NCBI GenBank assembly: GCA_021803885.1
Contig: JAJZKY010000373.1
Location: 1-5,533 of the forward strand
Direction: 5' to 3'
Origin: Planctomycetota bacterium
GTDB taxonomy: Bacteria > Planctomycetota > Phycisphaerae > WQYP01 > JAJZKY01
Length of the DNA: 5,533 bases
The notes below the pieces were generated by a model. That model was given only the letters and a program-made list of their open reading frames with translations. It searched no databases and was not told the origin of the DNA. The position numbers were made by a program, and so were the translations under genes. Positions 1-5,533 of the stretch are shown in pieces; positions within the stretch are counted from its first letter, which is position 1, and each line of letters starts with the position of its first letter.

Positions 1-1
1 C

Positions 2-235
2 GGTCCTGACCCTCTCGAAGTGCTTTTAAGCAGTGAACGTGCCGCAATGTTGCGGCGGGCACTGCAGATGATGCCGACGCGAGATGCGGAATTACTCATC
101 ATGAAGCATGTGGATGACTGCAGCTATAAGGAAATCGCATCGCGTTTGGGTGTGACCGTGCCGGTGGTGGAAATGCGGCTCTTTCGGGCCCGGCAGAAGA
201 TGCGTTCGCTGCTGCAGGAGCAGTTTGCAGCGTGA
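2..235 (+). CDS. ECF-type RNA polymerase sigma factor, C-terminal part (5' end cut by window)
   Basis: The frame is open from the window edge, so this is the last 77 residues of a longer gene. The visible part fits sigma-70 region 4, the domain that binds the -35 element. An acidic lead-in (GPDPLEVL) is followed by a helix around MPTRDAELLIMKHVDD, then a helix-turn-helix at SYKEIASRLGVTVPVVEMRL and a basic FRARQKMRSLL tail. This matches the usual ECF pattern of a short hydrophobic helix, then SYxEIAxxLG and RLxRARxxLR. The recognition helix carries VVEMR where many relatives have TVKSR, so promoter preference may differ. The first internal GTG (position 20) is not the real start, because coding continues upstream and region 2 must lie outside the window. 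Two stops in tandem (TGA TAG) end it. The next gene on the same strand encodes an anti-sigma-like membrane protein, which supports the assignment. Confidence 0.9.
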   Translation, partial: GPDPLEVLLSSERAAMLRRALQMMPTRDAELLIMKHVDDCSYKEIASRLGVTVPVVEMRLFRARQKMRSLLQEQFAA

Positions 236-325
236 TAGACCCGTGCGGTGAAACAGGTTGCTTGCCGCCGATGGTATGCGGGTGTGAAGAAGTTTTGGGA
301 GATTGCGCCGCAGCTTAAATAGCGG

Positions 326-332
326 TAAGGAG
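326..332 (+). promoter_or_regulatory. Ribosome binding site of the anti-sigma-like gene
   Basis: TAAGGAG lies 8 bases before the ATG at 341, a near-perfect Shine-Dalgarno sequence. The alternative GTG at 332 overlaps this site and would add only three residues, so the site decides the start in favour of 341. Confidence 0.8.
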
Positions 333-340
333 TGTGCCCT

Positions 341-970
341 ATGTTTTCCTGGATGCATGCGAATCATGATTCTGACGGTCGACGGGATGGTATGCCGTCG
401 GACGAGGCGGAACTCGACGCCCTCGTGGATGATGAGCTTGATGATGATCGCCGGAGAGCTTTTCTGCAGCGGATGGAGCGGGAACCGGCGGGATGGCGCC
501 GGGTGGCGCTGCGGTTTCTGCAGCGGCAGGTGGAGCGGCGGGTGGTACGCGATTTAATGGGGGCGACGCAGCCGCGGACAACGCAGGAGCCGCGCAAAGC
601 CGAGCCCGGAATTGTCCGCTGGTATCCGGCATTGCGGATCGCGGCGATGGCGCTGCTGGTGGTCGGGCTGGTGGAATTGCTGACGCCGCACCGGGGTCAA
701 CCGGTGATGCAGACTCCCGGGCAGACGGCTCAGAAGGAGCGGGTGCCGGTCAATACCGTCGCGGATCATACCCAGCGCCGCCAACTGCAGATTTTGCCCG
801 GGTCGCCGTCGCAATATCTCGGTGCCAACGCCCCCGGAGGATTGATTGGGAATTATGGTAACAACATCCGACGCGCGGTGAGCCGGGTTCTGCTGGTGCC
901 CGGCGGCGGTAACCGCGTCGTGGCGTACCCGGTGCAGAATTTGAATTCCAAGGGCCAGCCCATTTATTAA
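341..970 (+). CDS. Putative zinc-less anti-sigma factor, single-pass membrane protein
   Basis: This 209-residue protein has an acidic N-terminal cytoplasmic domain (EAELDALVDDELDDDRRRAF at 22-41, then EPAGWRRVALRFLQRQ at 48-63). It is followed by a Pro/Arg-rich linker, one membrane span (about 97-114, PALRIAAMALLVVGLVEL) and a roughly 95-residue outside region. The LxALVDxELD helix followed by a PxGWRR segment is the style of planctomycete anti-sigma proteins encoded beside ECF sigma genes. It contains no cysteine, so the HxxxCxxC motif of zinc-binding anti-sigma factors is absent. The outer tail is Gly/Asn-rich (SQYLGANAPGGLIGNYGNN) and ends in a VLLVPGGGNRVVAYPVQ stretch of unknown role. 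The gene sits 105 bases after the sigma gene and 11 bases before the PDZ gene, probably in one transcript. The proposed role, holding the upstream sigma factor at the membrane, is inferred from architecture and position; it could also be an uncharacterised membrane protein. Confidence 0.7.
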   Translation: MFSWMHANHDSDGRRDGMPSDEAELDALVDDELDDDRRRAFLQRMEREPAGWRRVALRFLQRQVERRVVRDLMGATQPRTTQEPRKAEPGIVRWYPALRIAAMALLVVGLVELLTPHRGQPVMQTPGQTAQKERVPVNTVADHTQRRQLQILPGSPSQYLGANAPGGLIGNYGNNIRRAVSRVLLVPGGGNRVVAYPVQNLNSKGQPIY

Positions 971-981
971 TCAGGCGGCGT

Positions 982-1893
982 ATGTTTGATTCGGTCGGCA
1001 CAATTCAGCGCACCAGCTCGCGCGGCGGAGGCTCGGCGCCCAAGCCAAGGCGATGGGTGAGGTGTCTCCTCACCGGGGCATTGCTGGCTGCGGGACTCTT
1101 CGGATATGGAGTCCGGGCACAGGCGGCCCCGCCATCATCGCCGGCGGTTCAGCCCACTTCGCACCACCATCCGCGCTGGATCGGTGTTGGCCTCGAGGAA
1201 ATACCGCCGGTATTTGAGCATCTTCTGGGATTAAAACTCGGCCAGGGCATGCTGGTGGTGTTGGTGGTGGACGGAAGCCCCGCCGCCAAGGCTGGTTTGG
1301 TACCGGGCGACCTTATCATCAAAGTAAACGGCAGCCGTTTGATCTCGCCCATGCAACTGGTGGCGGCGGCCAACCGGCGCGTGGACGGAAAAATTCAGGT
1401 TTGCCATCTGCGCGTGATTCGGGACGGCAAGACGCTCACCATGCAGATACGCTCCCAGCGGAGGCCGAATTTGGAAAATGCCCATCTGCGCGTTGTGCGG
1501 CTTGCCGCATACCCGATGAGCGAAAGTGCCCCCCATCCGCCTCGGATGATGATTGCCGCTCGAAAAATGGTTGAAAATCACAACGCGGCAGCGGCACCTC
1601 TGGCGGCCATGCCTACGATGACACTCACCCGTCACATTGATGTCTATGGTTATCAGCACTTATCGATTATTTATGCTGGCCGTCGCTATACCATCACGCC
1701 ATCGGATTTGAAAACGCTTCCCCTGCCCGTGCGGCGCATGGTGCATCTGCTTGAGCTGCATCGACTCATCGCGGTGACGAATCCCCCCACGCGGGCGGAG
1801 AAAATTAAAATACTCCGTGCCCGTATCCGCATTATGAAAGCTGCGGAGCATCAGCTCGAAGCCGCACTGAAACGGTTAATTCAAAAACACTGA
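982..1893 (+). CDS. Exported PDZ-domain protein, no protease domain
   Basis: This is a 303-residue protein. A basic N-region (KPRRWVR, 21-27) and hydrophobic core (28-43) end in RAQA|A near 48, resembling a Sec signal peptide with a long N-region; it might instead stay as an anchor. A His/Pro-rich linker leads to one PDZ domain (about 66-157). This has a GQGMLVV carboxylate-binding loop at 87-93, the SPAAKAGLVPGDLIIKVNG core at 99-117 and a final HLRVIRDGKTLTMQI strand pair. No Ser-His-Asp triad or HExxH motif is seen, so it is not DegS, HtrA or RseP. The C-terminal part holds a beta-hairpin-like stretch (219-240), LPLPVRRMV (246-254) and a basic amphipathic helix to the end (about 268-302). 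An imperfect AGGCGG lies 3 bases before the ATG, and the gene starts 11 bases after the anti-sigma-like gene. The likely role is peptide binding in the periplasm, perhaps sensing for the sigma/anti-sigma pair; this is inference. Confidence 0.75.
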   Translation: MFDSVGTIQRTSSRGGGSAPKPRRWVRCLLTGALLAAGLFGYGVRAQAAPPSSPAVQPTSHHHPRWIGVGLEEIPPVFEHLLGLKLGQGMLVVLVVDGSPAAKAGLVPGDLIIKVNGSRLISPMQLVAAANRRVDGKIQVCHLRVIRDGKTLTMQIRSQRRPNLENAHLRVVRLAAYPMSESAPHPPRMMIAARKMVENHNAAAAPLAAMPTMTLTRHIDVYGYQHLSIIYAGRRYTITPSDLKTLPLPVRRMVHLLELHRLIAVTNPPTRAEKIKILRARIRIMKAAEHQLEAALKRLIQKH

Positions 1894-1946
1894 CCCGTCG
1901 TCACGCCTGGGCCGAGATGCCAGAGTTGCCGGACACTTCGGTCGGC

Positions 1947-3128
1947 TTAATGTCGGACGAGCTGCCAGAACTTGCTTTCCACAGCGCGAAAATGACTGAA
2001 ACTCCGGTCAAGCATCTGCATATAGGTGGAGAGCATCTTCTTCTGGGCCGCCGTATGGGCGCCGGTCTTCAACAACTTCCGCAATTCGTAGGATGTATTG
2101 GAGAGATTGCGGGCGGCATCATTAAATTCACGAACTGCATCATAAAGCTGCACATTGGCCTGTTCGTTTTTTCCGGGCCGGTACAGCAACCGCCAGGGGC
2201 TTTGGTGAATTTCAATGGCGAAGAGTTTGAGATTGGCCGATGCGGTGGCAAGCGATTTAATCATGGTATTGATTCGGTGCCCGTTGCGGCTCAGAAGCCG
2301 ATGCGCGTCCCCGGCGGCGCCGGAAGCGTCAATCAGCGCGGTGTGCAGTTCGGTCAGATTGCCGTGAATCTGCCGCAGCAGGCCGGGCAGGGATTTTTTA
2401 ATATCGGCGGTGATGACGTTGATATCGGGCAGAGCGGTTTTGCGGCCGGAGTGAATCAATTTGCCCGCCTGATTCATGGCGTAGGCGACGCTGGAGGTGA
2501 ACCGATTGTAATGATGAATGATTTCCGGCACGCGGGGCTGCACGGTGGAGAGCGTCTTATCGGCCGATGTGGCCGCGAGATCAAAGGAGTTGGCGGCGGA
2601 GCCGATTTGTGTCAGAGCCGTGTTGACCTTCGGAAGGGTCGTGGTCCGTACTTGATTGAGGATTGCGGCAACAGCCGGCATGATGGCTGAGGCTCGCGCC
2701 AGTTCATTCGCCGGCCCGCCGGCATGGCCGGGGATGACGGTTCCCGCCGGTATCGGAGCGCCGGTGCCCAGCGAACTGAAATTCAGCCAGCTTGTGCCGG
2801 TCACGGTGCCTCCCACAGCGAGATATACCCCTTTACGCAGGACATATCGCTTGGGAATGGTGAAGGTGACATCGATACAGGGTTGCGGCCGGGACGATTT
2901 AATATTAATGGATTGAACTGAACCGACCGTGTAGCCGCCGATACGGACGTTGTCTCCGCGATTGAGGCCGCCCAGATCGGCCCGGAGTGTGAATCGTGCC
3001 GTAACGGTCTGCGTCGGCATGAAGACACGCGCGAAGCCTTTGATCGCGACAATAATAAACACTATCGCCAGCAGGCTCAGTATCATAAACACGCCCGCAC
3101 GCAGCGCATCACCTTGTTTTTTAGCCAT
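1947..3128 (-). CDS. mlaD: MCE/MlaD family lipid-binding protein of the ABC transporter
   Basis: This 393-residue protein should be anchored in the inner membrane and face the periplasm, where MCE domains form hexameric rings that channel phospholipid. After a short basic N-terminus comes one membrane helix (about 11-29). An MCE domain follows (about 40-135) with the characteristic DLGGLNRGDNVRIGGYTVGSV segment split over 51-71, TFTIPKRYVLRKGV at 88-101 and GTVTGTSWLNF at 107-117. The remaining 250 or so residues look helical, apart from an SPWRLLYRP motif at 310-318. E. coli MlaD is only about 183 residues, so the long helical tail is closer to MCE proteins that build extended tunnels. The ATG at 3128 has an AGGTGA ribosome site 3 bases ahead, within the 10-base gap after mlaF, and is the last gene of the operon seen here. 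Whether it exports or imports lipid cannot be told from sequence. Confidence 0.9.
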   Translation of the reverse strand: MAKKQGDALRAGVFMILSLLAIVFIIVAIKGFARVFMPTQTVTARFTLRADLGGLNRGDNVRIGGYTVGSVQSINIKSSRPQPCIDVTFTIPKRYVLRKGVYLAVGGTVTGTSWLNFSSLGTGAPIPAGTVIPGHAGGPANELARASAIMPAVAAILNQVRTTTLPKVNTALTQIGSAANSFDLAATSADKTLSTVQPRVPEIIHHYNRFTSSVAYAMNQAGKLIHSGRKTALPDINVITADIKKSLPGLLRQIHGNLTELHTALIDASGAAGDAHRLLSRNGHRINTMIKSLATASANLKLFAIEIHQSPWRLLYRPGKNEQANVQLYDAVREFNDAARNLSNTSYELRKLLKTGAHTAAQKKMLSTYMQMLDRSFSHFRAVESKFWQLVRH

Positions 3129-3131
3129 AGA

Positions 3132-3137
3132 TCACCT
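3132..3137 (-). promoter_or_regulatory. Ribosome binding site of mlaD
   Basis: AGGTGA on the minus strand, lying entirely in the 10-base gap between the mlaF stop and the mlaD ATG. The spacing to the ATG is short, at 3 bases. It supports the start at 3128. Confidence 0.6.
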
Positions 3138-3138
3138 G

Positions 3139-3966
3139 TTAATCCGTATCCCTGTGTAACAAATCCGCTTCATATGCCTGCTGGTCCGATTGAGGGCTCA
3201 AGGGCCCTTCCAGCAATCCGTCGACAAACTGGCGCACCAGCGGGTCTTTGGAAGTTCGAAATTCCTCCGGTGTACCGATCAGGTGGAAGCGTTTCCCGGC
3301 AAGCAGTGCCATCCGATCAGCCACCTCAAACGCGGCTTTCATGTCATGAGTAATGACGATACTGGTCACATCCATTTTTTGCTTCAGGTCGAGGATCAGT
3401 TGCGAAATCTGGGCGCTGCTGACGGGATCGAGTCCGGCGGTCGGCTCATCATAAAACAGCATACGCGGCTGCATCATCAGCGCCCGCGCCAAACCGCCCC
3501 GTTTTTTCATGCCCCCGGAGAGCTCTGAGGGCATTCGGTCGATGCTTTCGCGCAGACCTACGAGCTGCAGATATATCTTGATCATGATCTGAATCAGTTC
3601 CTCGGGCAGATCGGTGTGCTCCCGGACGGGCAGAGCGAGGTTTTCCCTCAGCGACATGGAATTGAACAGTGCGCCGGTCTGGAAAAGCACACCCACCATG
3701 AGCCGCCAGGCATTGAGTTCACGCCGGGAAAAATCCTGGAGTTCATGCGAGTGAATGAGGACACTGCCTTCGTCGTAGGGGAGATGTCCCATGAGAATTC
3801 GCAGCAGGGTGGACTTTCCGGACCCGGAGCCCCCCATGATCACGAGCGTCTCGCCGGGGAAGACCTGGAGATTCAGGCCGTCGTAAAGCACCTGGTCTCC
3901 GAAGTTTTTACGGAGGCCCTTGAGTTCGATAATCGGTTCTCGCGGCGTGGGTTGCGGTGAGATCAT
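3139..3966 (-). CDS. mlaF: ABC transporter ATPase, MlaF family
   Basis: This 275-residue cytoplasmic ATPase powers the MCE lipid transporter. All nucleotide-binding elements are present: Walker A GGSGSGKST (45-53), Q-loop glutamine 96 in VLFQTGALF, signature LSGGMKKRGGLARAL (149-163), Walker B MLFYDE with catalytic Glu174, D-loop GLDP and switch His207 in ITHD. The LSGGMxxR signature and the FQxGALFxSxxxxEN stretch are typical of MlaF/Ttg2A-type ATPases rather than generic importers. The C-terminus ends with LVRQFVDGLLEGP and a YEADLL tail (265-270). As I recall it, E. coli MlaF ends in a similar Y-x-ADLL stretch, part of the extension that contacts the neighbouring subunit. The ATG starts 6 bases after the mlaE stop. 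The only upstream purine run is GGGG 11 bases ahead, so translation is probably coupled to mlaE. Length is normal for the family. Confidence 0.95.
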   Translation of the reverse strand: MISPQPTPREPIIELKGLRKNFGDQVLYDGLNLQVFPGETLVIMGGSGSGKSTLLRILMGHLPYDEGSVLIHSHELQDFSRRELNAWRLMVGVLFQTGALFNSMSLRENLALPVREHTDLPEELIQIMIKIYLQLVGLRESIDRMPSELSGGMKKRGGLARALMMQPRMLFYDEPTAGLDPVSSAQISQLILDLKQKMDVTSIVITHDMKAAFEVADRMALLAGKRFHLIGTPEEFRTSKDPLVRQFVDGLLEGPLSPQSDQQAYEADLLHRDTD

Positions 3967-3972
3967 GGAACA

Positions 3973-4743
3973 TCAAACCCCGAGATAAAAGAAGATCGTC
4001 GTGAAAAACAGGTCGGTGATGATCAGCGCCACAATCGTCATCACCACGGTACGGCTGGTGTTGATGCCCACCCCCTGCGCCCCGCCACGCACCTTCAACC
4101 CCAGAAAGCAGGCGATAATGCTGATCTCAAGCCCGAATACCGCCGCCTTGATCAGCCCGGTGATAAAATCGCCGACCGTGAGAAGCTTCACGGCATGTTC
4201 ATAAAACTGAACAGGATTCAGATGCAGGAACATCCCCCCTATCAGCATGCCGCCGGCGATGGCCGCCAAGTCTCCCACCACCGTCAGACACACCATCATG
4301 ACGATGCACGCCAGCAGCCGCGGCACGACGAGAAACCGTACCGGATCGATGGCGTGTGCCTCAAGGGCCTCGATTTCCTCCCCCACCACCATGGTGCCGA
4401 TTTCCGCTGCAATGGCGGACCCGCCGAATCCCGTCAGAACAACGGCGGAAACCAGCGGCCCCATTTCCCGGAAAGTTGCCAATGCCACCACTTCGGCCGT
4501 AACCGGCACCATGCCGAATTTCGCCAGTTCCGGCGCCATCTGCATCGCAAGAATAGCACCAATGCTTGCCATCACGAGAATTACAATCGGCAGACTGTCG
4601 ATGCCAATACGGTTCATCTGTAGCCATAGATTGTGCCAGCTCAGGCGGCTTCCGCGGCCGCGAAACAGGGATGGTCCGATGGCGGCAACCGAATCGCGGA
4701 GGAGCAGTCCGAATTCTCCAATGAGCTCAATGGTTTGTCGCAT
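3973..4743 (-). CDS. mlaE: MCE transporter permease, MlaE family
   Basis: This 256-residue integral inner-membrane protein is the permease that forms the dimeric core of the Mla-type transporter. An amphipathic N-terminal stretch (RQTIELIGEFGLLLRDS) precedes several membrane helices (roughly 50-70, 95-115, 137-172, 196-215 and 232-254). The family hallmark is clear: REMGPLVSAVVLTGFGGSAI at 92-111, AAEIGTM, then the cytoplasmic EEIEALEAHAIDPVRFLVVP (122-141) thought to touch the ATPase. A TTG at 4776 would add 11 polar residues. The ATG at 4743 is preferred because AAAGG lies 5 bases ahead and the resulting length matches family members of about 260 residues. Its start overlaps the end of the STAS gene by 17 bases, indicating translational coupling. 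The usual GRxGSAIAAE is GFGGSAIAAE here, which I believe is common in planctomycete relatives. Confidence 0.93.
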   Translation of the reverse strand: MRQTIELIGEFGLLLRDSVAAIGPSLFRGRGSRLSWHNLWLQMNRIGIDSLPIVILVMASIGAILAMQMAPELAKFGMVPVTAEVVALATFREMGPLVSAVVLTGFGGSAIAAEIGTMVVGEEIEALEAHAIDPVRFLVVPRLLACIVMMVCLTVVGDLAAIAGGMLIGGMFLHLNPVQFYEHAVKLLTVGDFITGLIKAAVFGLEISIIACFLGLKVRGGAQGVGINTSRTVVMTIVALIITDLFFTTIFFYLGV

Positions 4744-5164
4744 GGGTGCCTTTCGCGGGTTCCGGCCCGCTTTCAAAGTTCATGCGGACTCCCTGCAGCA
4801 ACTGCTGGGCTTCGTCCGGCGGCATGTCATCAACGATGGTGAAGAGATTCTCCAGGCGGCCGATCTGAATGATGCCACGAGCCATCTTGGGCGGGTGGAG
4901 AATGTAGAGGCGCCCCCCCGGTGGAAGCAACTGCATGGTCTCCACCAACCCGGCGAGGCCCGCACCGCCGAAACGATCCAGTGTTTCAAGGTCGAGGATC
5001 AGTTGTTTCGGCTGATAATGGGCGATGAGTTCGATGATCTCCTCGCGGAGTTCCGGGATCAGGGCCAGCGTCATGGAGCGGCTCAGATGGTAAAACACCC
5101 GCCCGTCACCGAGATTCTGAGCGGTACCCAGCGAACAATCGCGACATCGATGGCGTCTTTTCAT
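4727..5164 (-). CDS. STAS-domain protein, MlaB-like transporter subunit
   Basis: This 145-residue cytoplasmic protein has one STAS domain (about 15-124). A beta strand DGRVFYHLSR opens it, followed by the helix around ALIPELREEIIELIAHY, strand QLILDLETL, the loop DRFGGAGLAGL (63-73), strand RLYILHPP and the closing IGRLENLFTIVDDMP. In Mla systems a STAS subunit (MlaB) binds the MlaF ATPase and is needed for its stability and activity. Next to mlaE/mlaF that role is the best guess. Most STAS proteins have D-S/T-x-G at the loop, but here it is D-R-F-G, so the site phosphorylated in anti-anti-sigma relatives is missing. This argues for a structural role. The N-terminus has a basic CRDC segment of unknown use. 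The ATG overlaps the upstream stop as ATGA, with AGGCGG 6 bases ahead. At 145 residues it is longer than E. coli MlaB (about 97). Confidence 0.82.
   Translation of the reverse strand: MKRRHRCRDCSLGTAQNLGDGRVFYHLSRSMTLALIPELREEIIELIAHYQPKQLILDLETLDRFGGAGLAGLVETMQLLPPGGRLYILHPPKMARGIIQIGRLENLFTIVDDMPPDEAQQLLQGVRMNFESGPEPAKGTHATNH
4749..4753 (-). promoter_or_regulatory. Ribosome binding site of mlaE
   Basis: AAAGG on the minus strand, 5 bases before the ATG at 4743 and inside the end of the STAS gene. It supports that ATG over the upstream TTG at 4776. Confidence 0.55.
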
Positions 5165-5533
5165 GGCGTACCGCCTGCCGATGATCGCGGCTTATGAAGA
5201 TGAGTGGCGGCCCATTGATCCCATCGCGCAATGGCGAGCCGGCGCTGAATCTCGGGTGCGTAATATTCATAGCCGAGCTCTCGACCGGTTATTCGCTTGA
5301 GGGCATAGGAGGAATAAAACCGGACGGCCGGATCGGTGGAGTTCAGGTCCCGGATCAAGGTGGGGATGGCGGCAACATCATGATGATCGGCCGCATGCTT
5401 GATGGCGGGAATTTTCAGCGAGGCATCCGGGCTCCTGAGGCTCGGGTGGCCGAGATCAAAGAAGCTGCACCCCCCCAGCAGCACGGAGCTGATGGTGACG
5501 CCCAAGATAATAATTTTCAGATATATCGACCGG
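5161..5533 (-). CDS. HEAT-repeat lipoprotein (N-terminus cut by window edge)
   Basis: The last 123 residues are visible. A TTG at 5505 could act as a start, but the frame stays open to the edge and reads RSIYLKIIIL before it. That supplies the charged N-region and part of the hydrophobic core of a signal peptide. The true start is therefore probably a few codons outside the window. The core ends in a lipobox VLLGGC, with the cysteine at codon 5467-5469, predicting a lipid-anchored protein at a membrane facing the periplasm. The mature part is short: paired helices of a HEAT-like repeat (LKIPAIKHAADHHD, then AIPTLIRDL and DPAVRFYSSYALKRITG), followed by GYEYYAP and a RWDQWAATH tail. This tail resembles small planctomycete HEAT proteins. 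Such repeats bind other proteins and have no known catalysis. Its stop overlaps the STAS start (ATGA), making it the first visible gene of the lipid transporter operon. Confidence 0.78.
   Translation of the reverse strand, partial: RSIYLKIIILGVTISSVLLGGCSFFDLGHPSLRSPDASLKIPAIKHAADHHDVAAIPTLIRDLNSTDPAVRFYSSYALKRITGRELGYEYYAPEIQRRLAIARWDQWAATHLHKPRSSAGGTP

Noticed and set aside
332..340. GTG start three codons earlier for the anti-sigma-like gene
   Set aside because: It overlaps the TAAGGAG ribosome site that is ideally spaced for the ATG at 341.
236..340. Possible promoter or small gene between the sigma and anti-sigma-like genes
   Set aside because: I found no convincing -35/-10 pair, ECF-type GGAAC element or stable hairpin, and no supported short reading frame.
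1928..1946. Possible rho-independent terminator between the converging genes
   Set aside because: The stem is only about 5 pairs, including a G-T pair, with no following T-run on either strand.
1917..2690. 257-codon open frame on the plus strand, antisense to mlaD
   Set aside because: It lies inside the well-supported MCE gene, its product has no recognisable domain, and it reads as a Gly/Val-rich mirror of mlaD codons.
4744..4776. TTG start giving a permease 11 residues longer
   Set aside because: The extra residues are polar and unlike the family N-terminus; the ATG at 4743 has its own AAAGG site.
4247..5197. 316-codon open frame on the plus strand across the permease and STAS genes
   Set aside because: It is antisense to two family-recognised, overlapping genes, and its low-complexity Ser/Thr/Arg product matches no family. 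Long antisense frames are expected in GC-rich coding DNA.
5503..5505. TTG as the true start of the HEAT lipoprotein
   Set aside because: It would remove the charged N-region of the signal peptide. In-frame codons upstream (RSIYLKIII) run to the window edge and fit a lipoprotein signal.

Overview
The window looks like a piece of a planctomycete-type chromosome (Planctomycetota, possibly Phycisphaerae). This is inferred from protein style, not from a marker gene. The clues are an anti-sigma-like protein with an acidic LVDDELD / EPAGWRR N-terminus, a HEAT-repeat lipoprotein with a GYEYYAP...RWDQW tail, and an MCE protein with an SPWRLLYRP motif. The DNA is moderately GC-rich by eye and densely coding, with no RNA gene, mobile element or CRISPR array visible.

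Left part, plus strand (positions 2-1893): a regulatory and envelope trio. It opens with the C-terminal end of an ECF-type sigma factor (region 4 helix-turn-helix), cut by the window edge. A 105-base gap leads to a single-pass membrane protein resembling an anti-sigma factor but lacking the zinc motif. Eleven bases later comes an exported PDZ-domain protein with no protease domain. The set recalls envelope-stress sensing cassettes: cytoplasmic sigma factor, membrane anti-sigma factor, periplasmic PDZ partner.

Right part, minus strand (read from the right edge to 1947): a compact five-gene operon for an MCE/Mla-type lipid transporter. The order is HEAT-repeat lipoprotein (start just beyond the window), STAS-domain protein (MlaB-like), permease (MlaE), ATPase (MlaF) and membrane-anchored substrate-binding MCE protein (MlaD). 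The genes overlap or lie 6-10 bases apart. The expected complex is an inner-membrane MlaE2F2 core with a STAS subunit on the ATPase and an MCE ring in the periplasm. No periplasmic carrier (MlaC) or outer-membrane lipoprotein (MlaA) is present; the HEAT lipoprotein is the only extra component.

The two clusters converge on a 53-base junction without a clear terminator. The less ordinary points are the STAS protein lacking the usual Ser/Thr, the HEAT lipoprotein translationally coupled to the transporter, the protease-less PDZ protein beside a sigma/anti-sigma pair, and the long helical C-terminus of the MCE protein. No wholly unknown system is evident.
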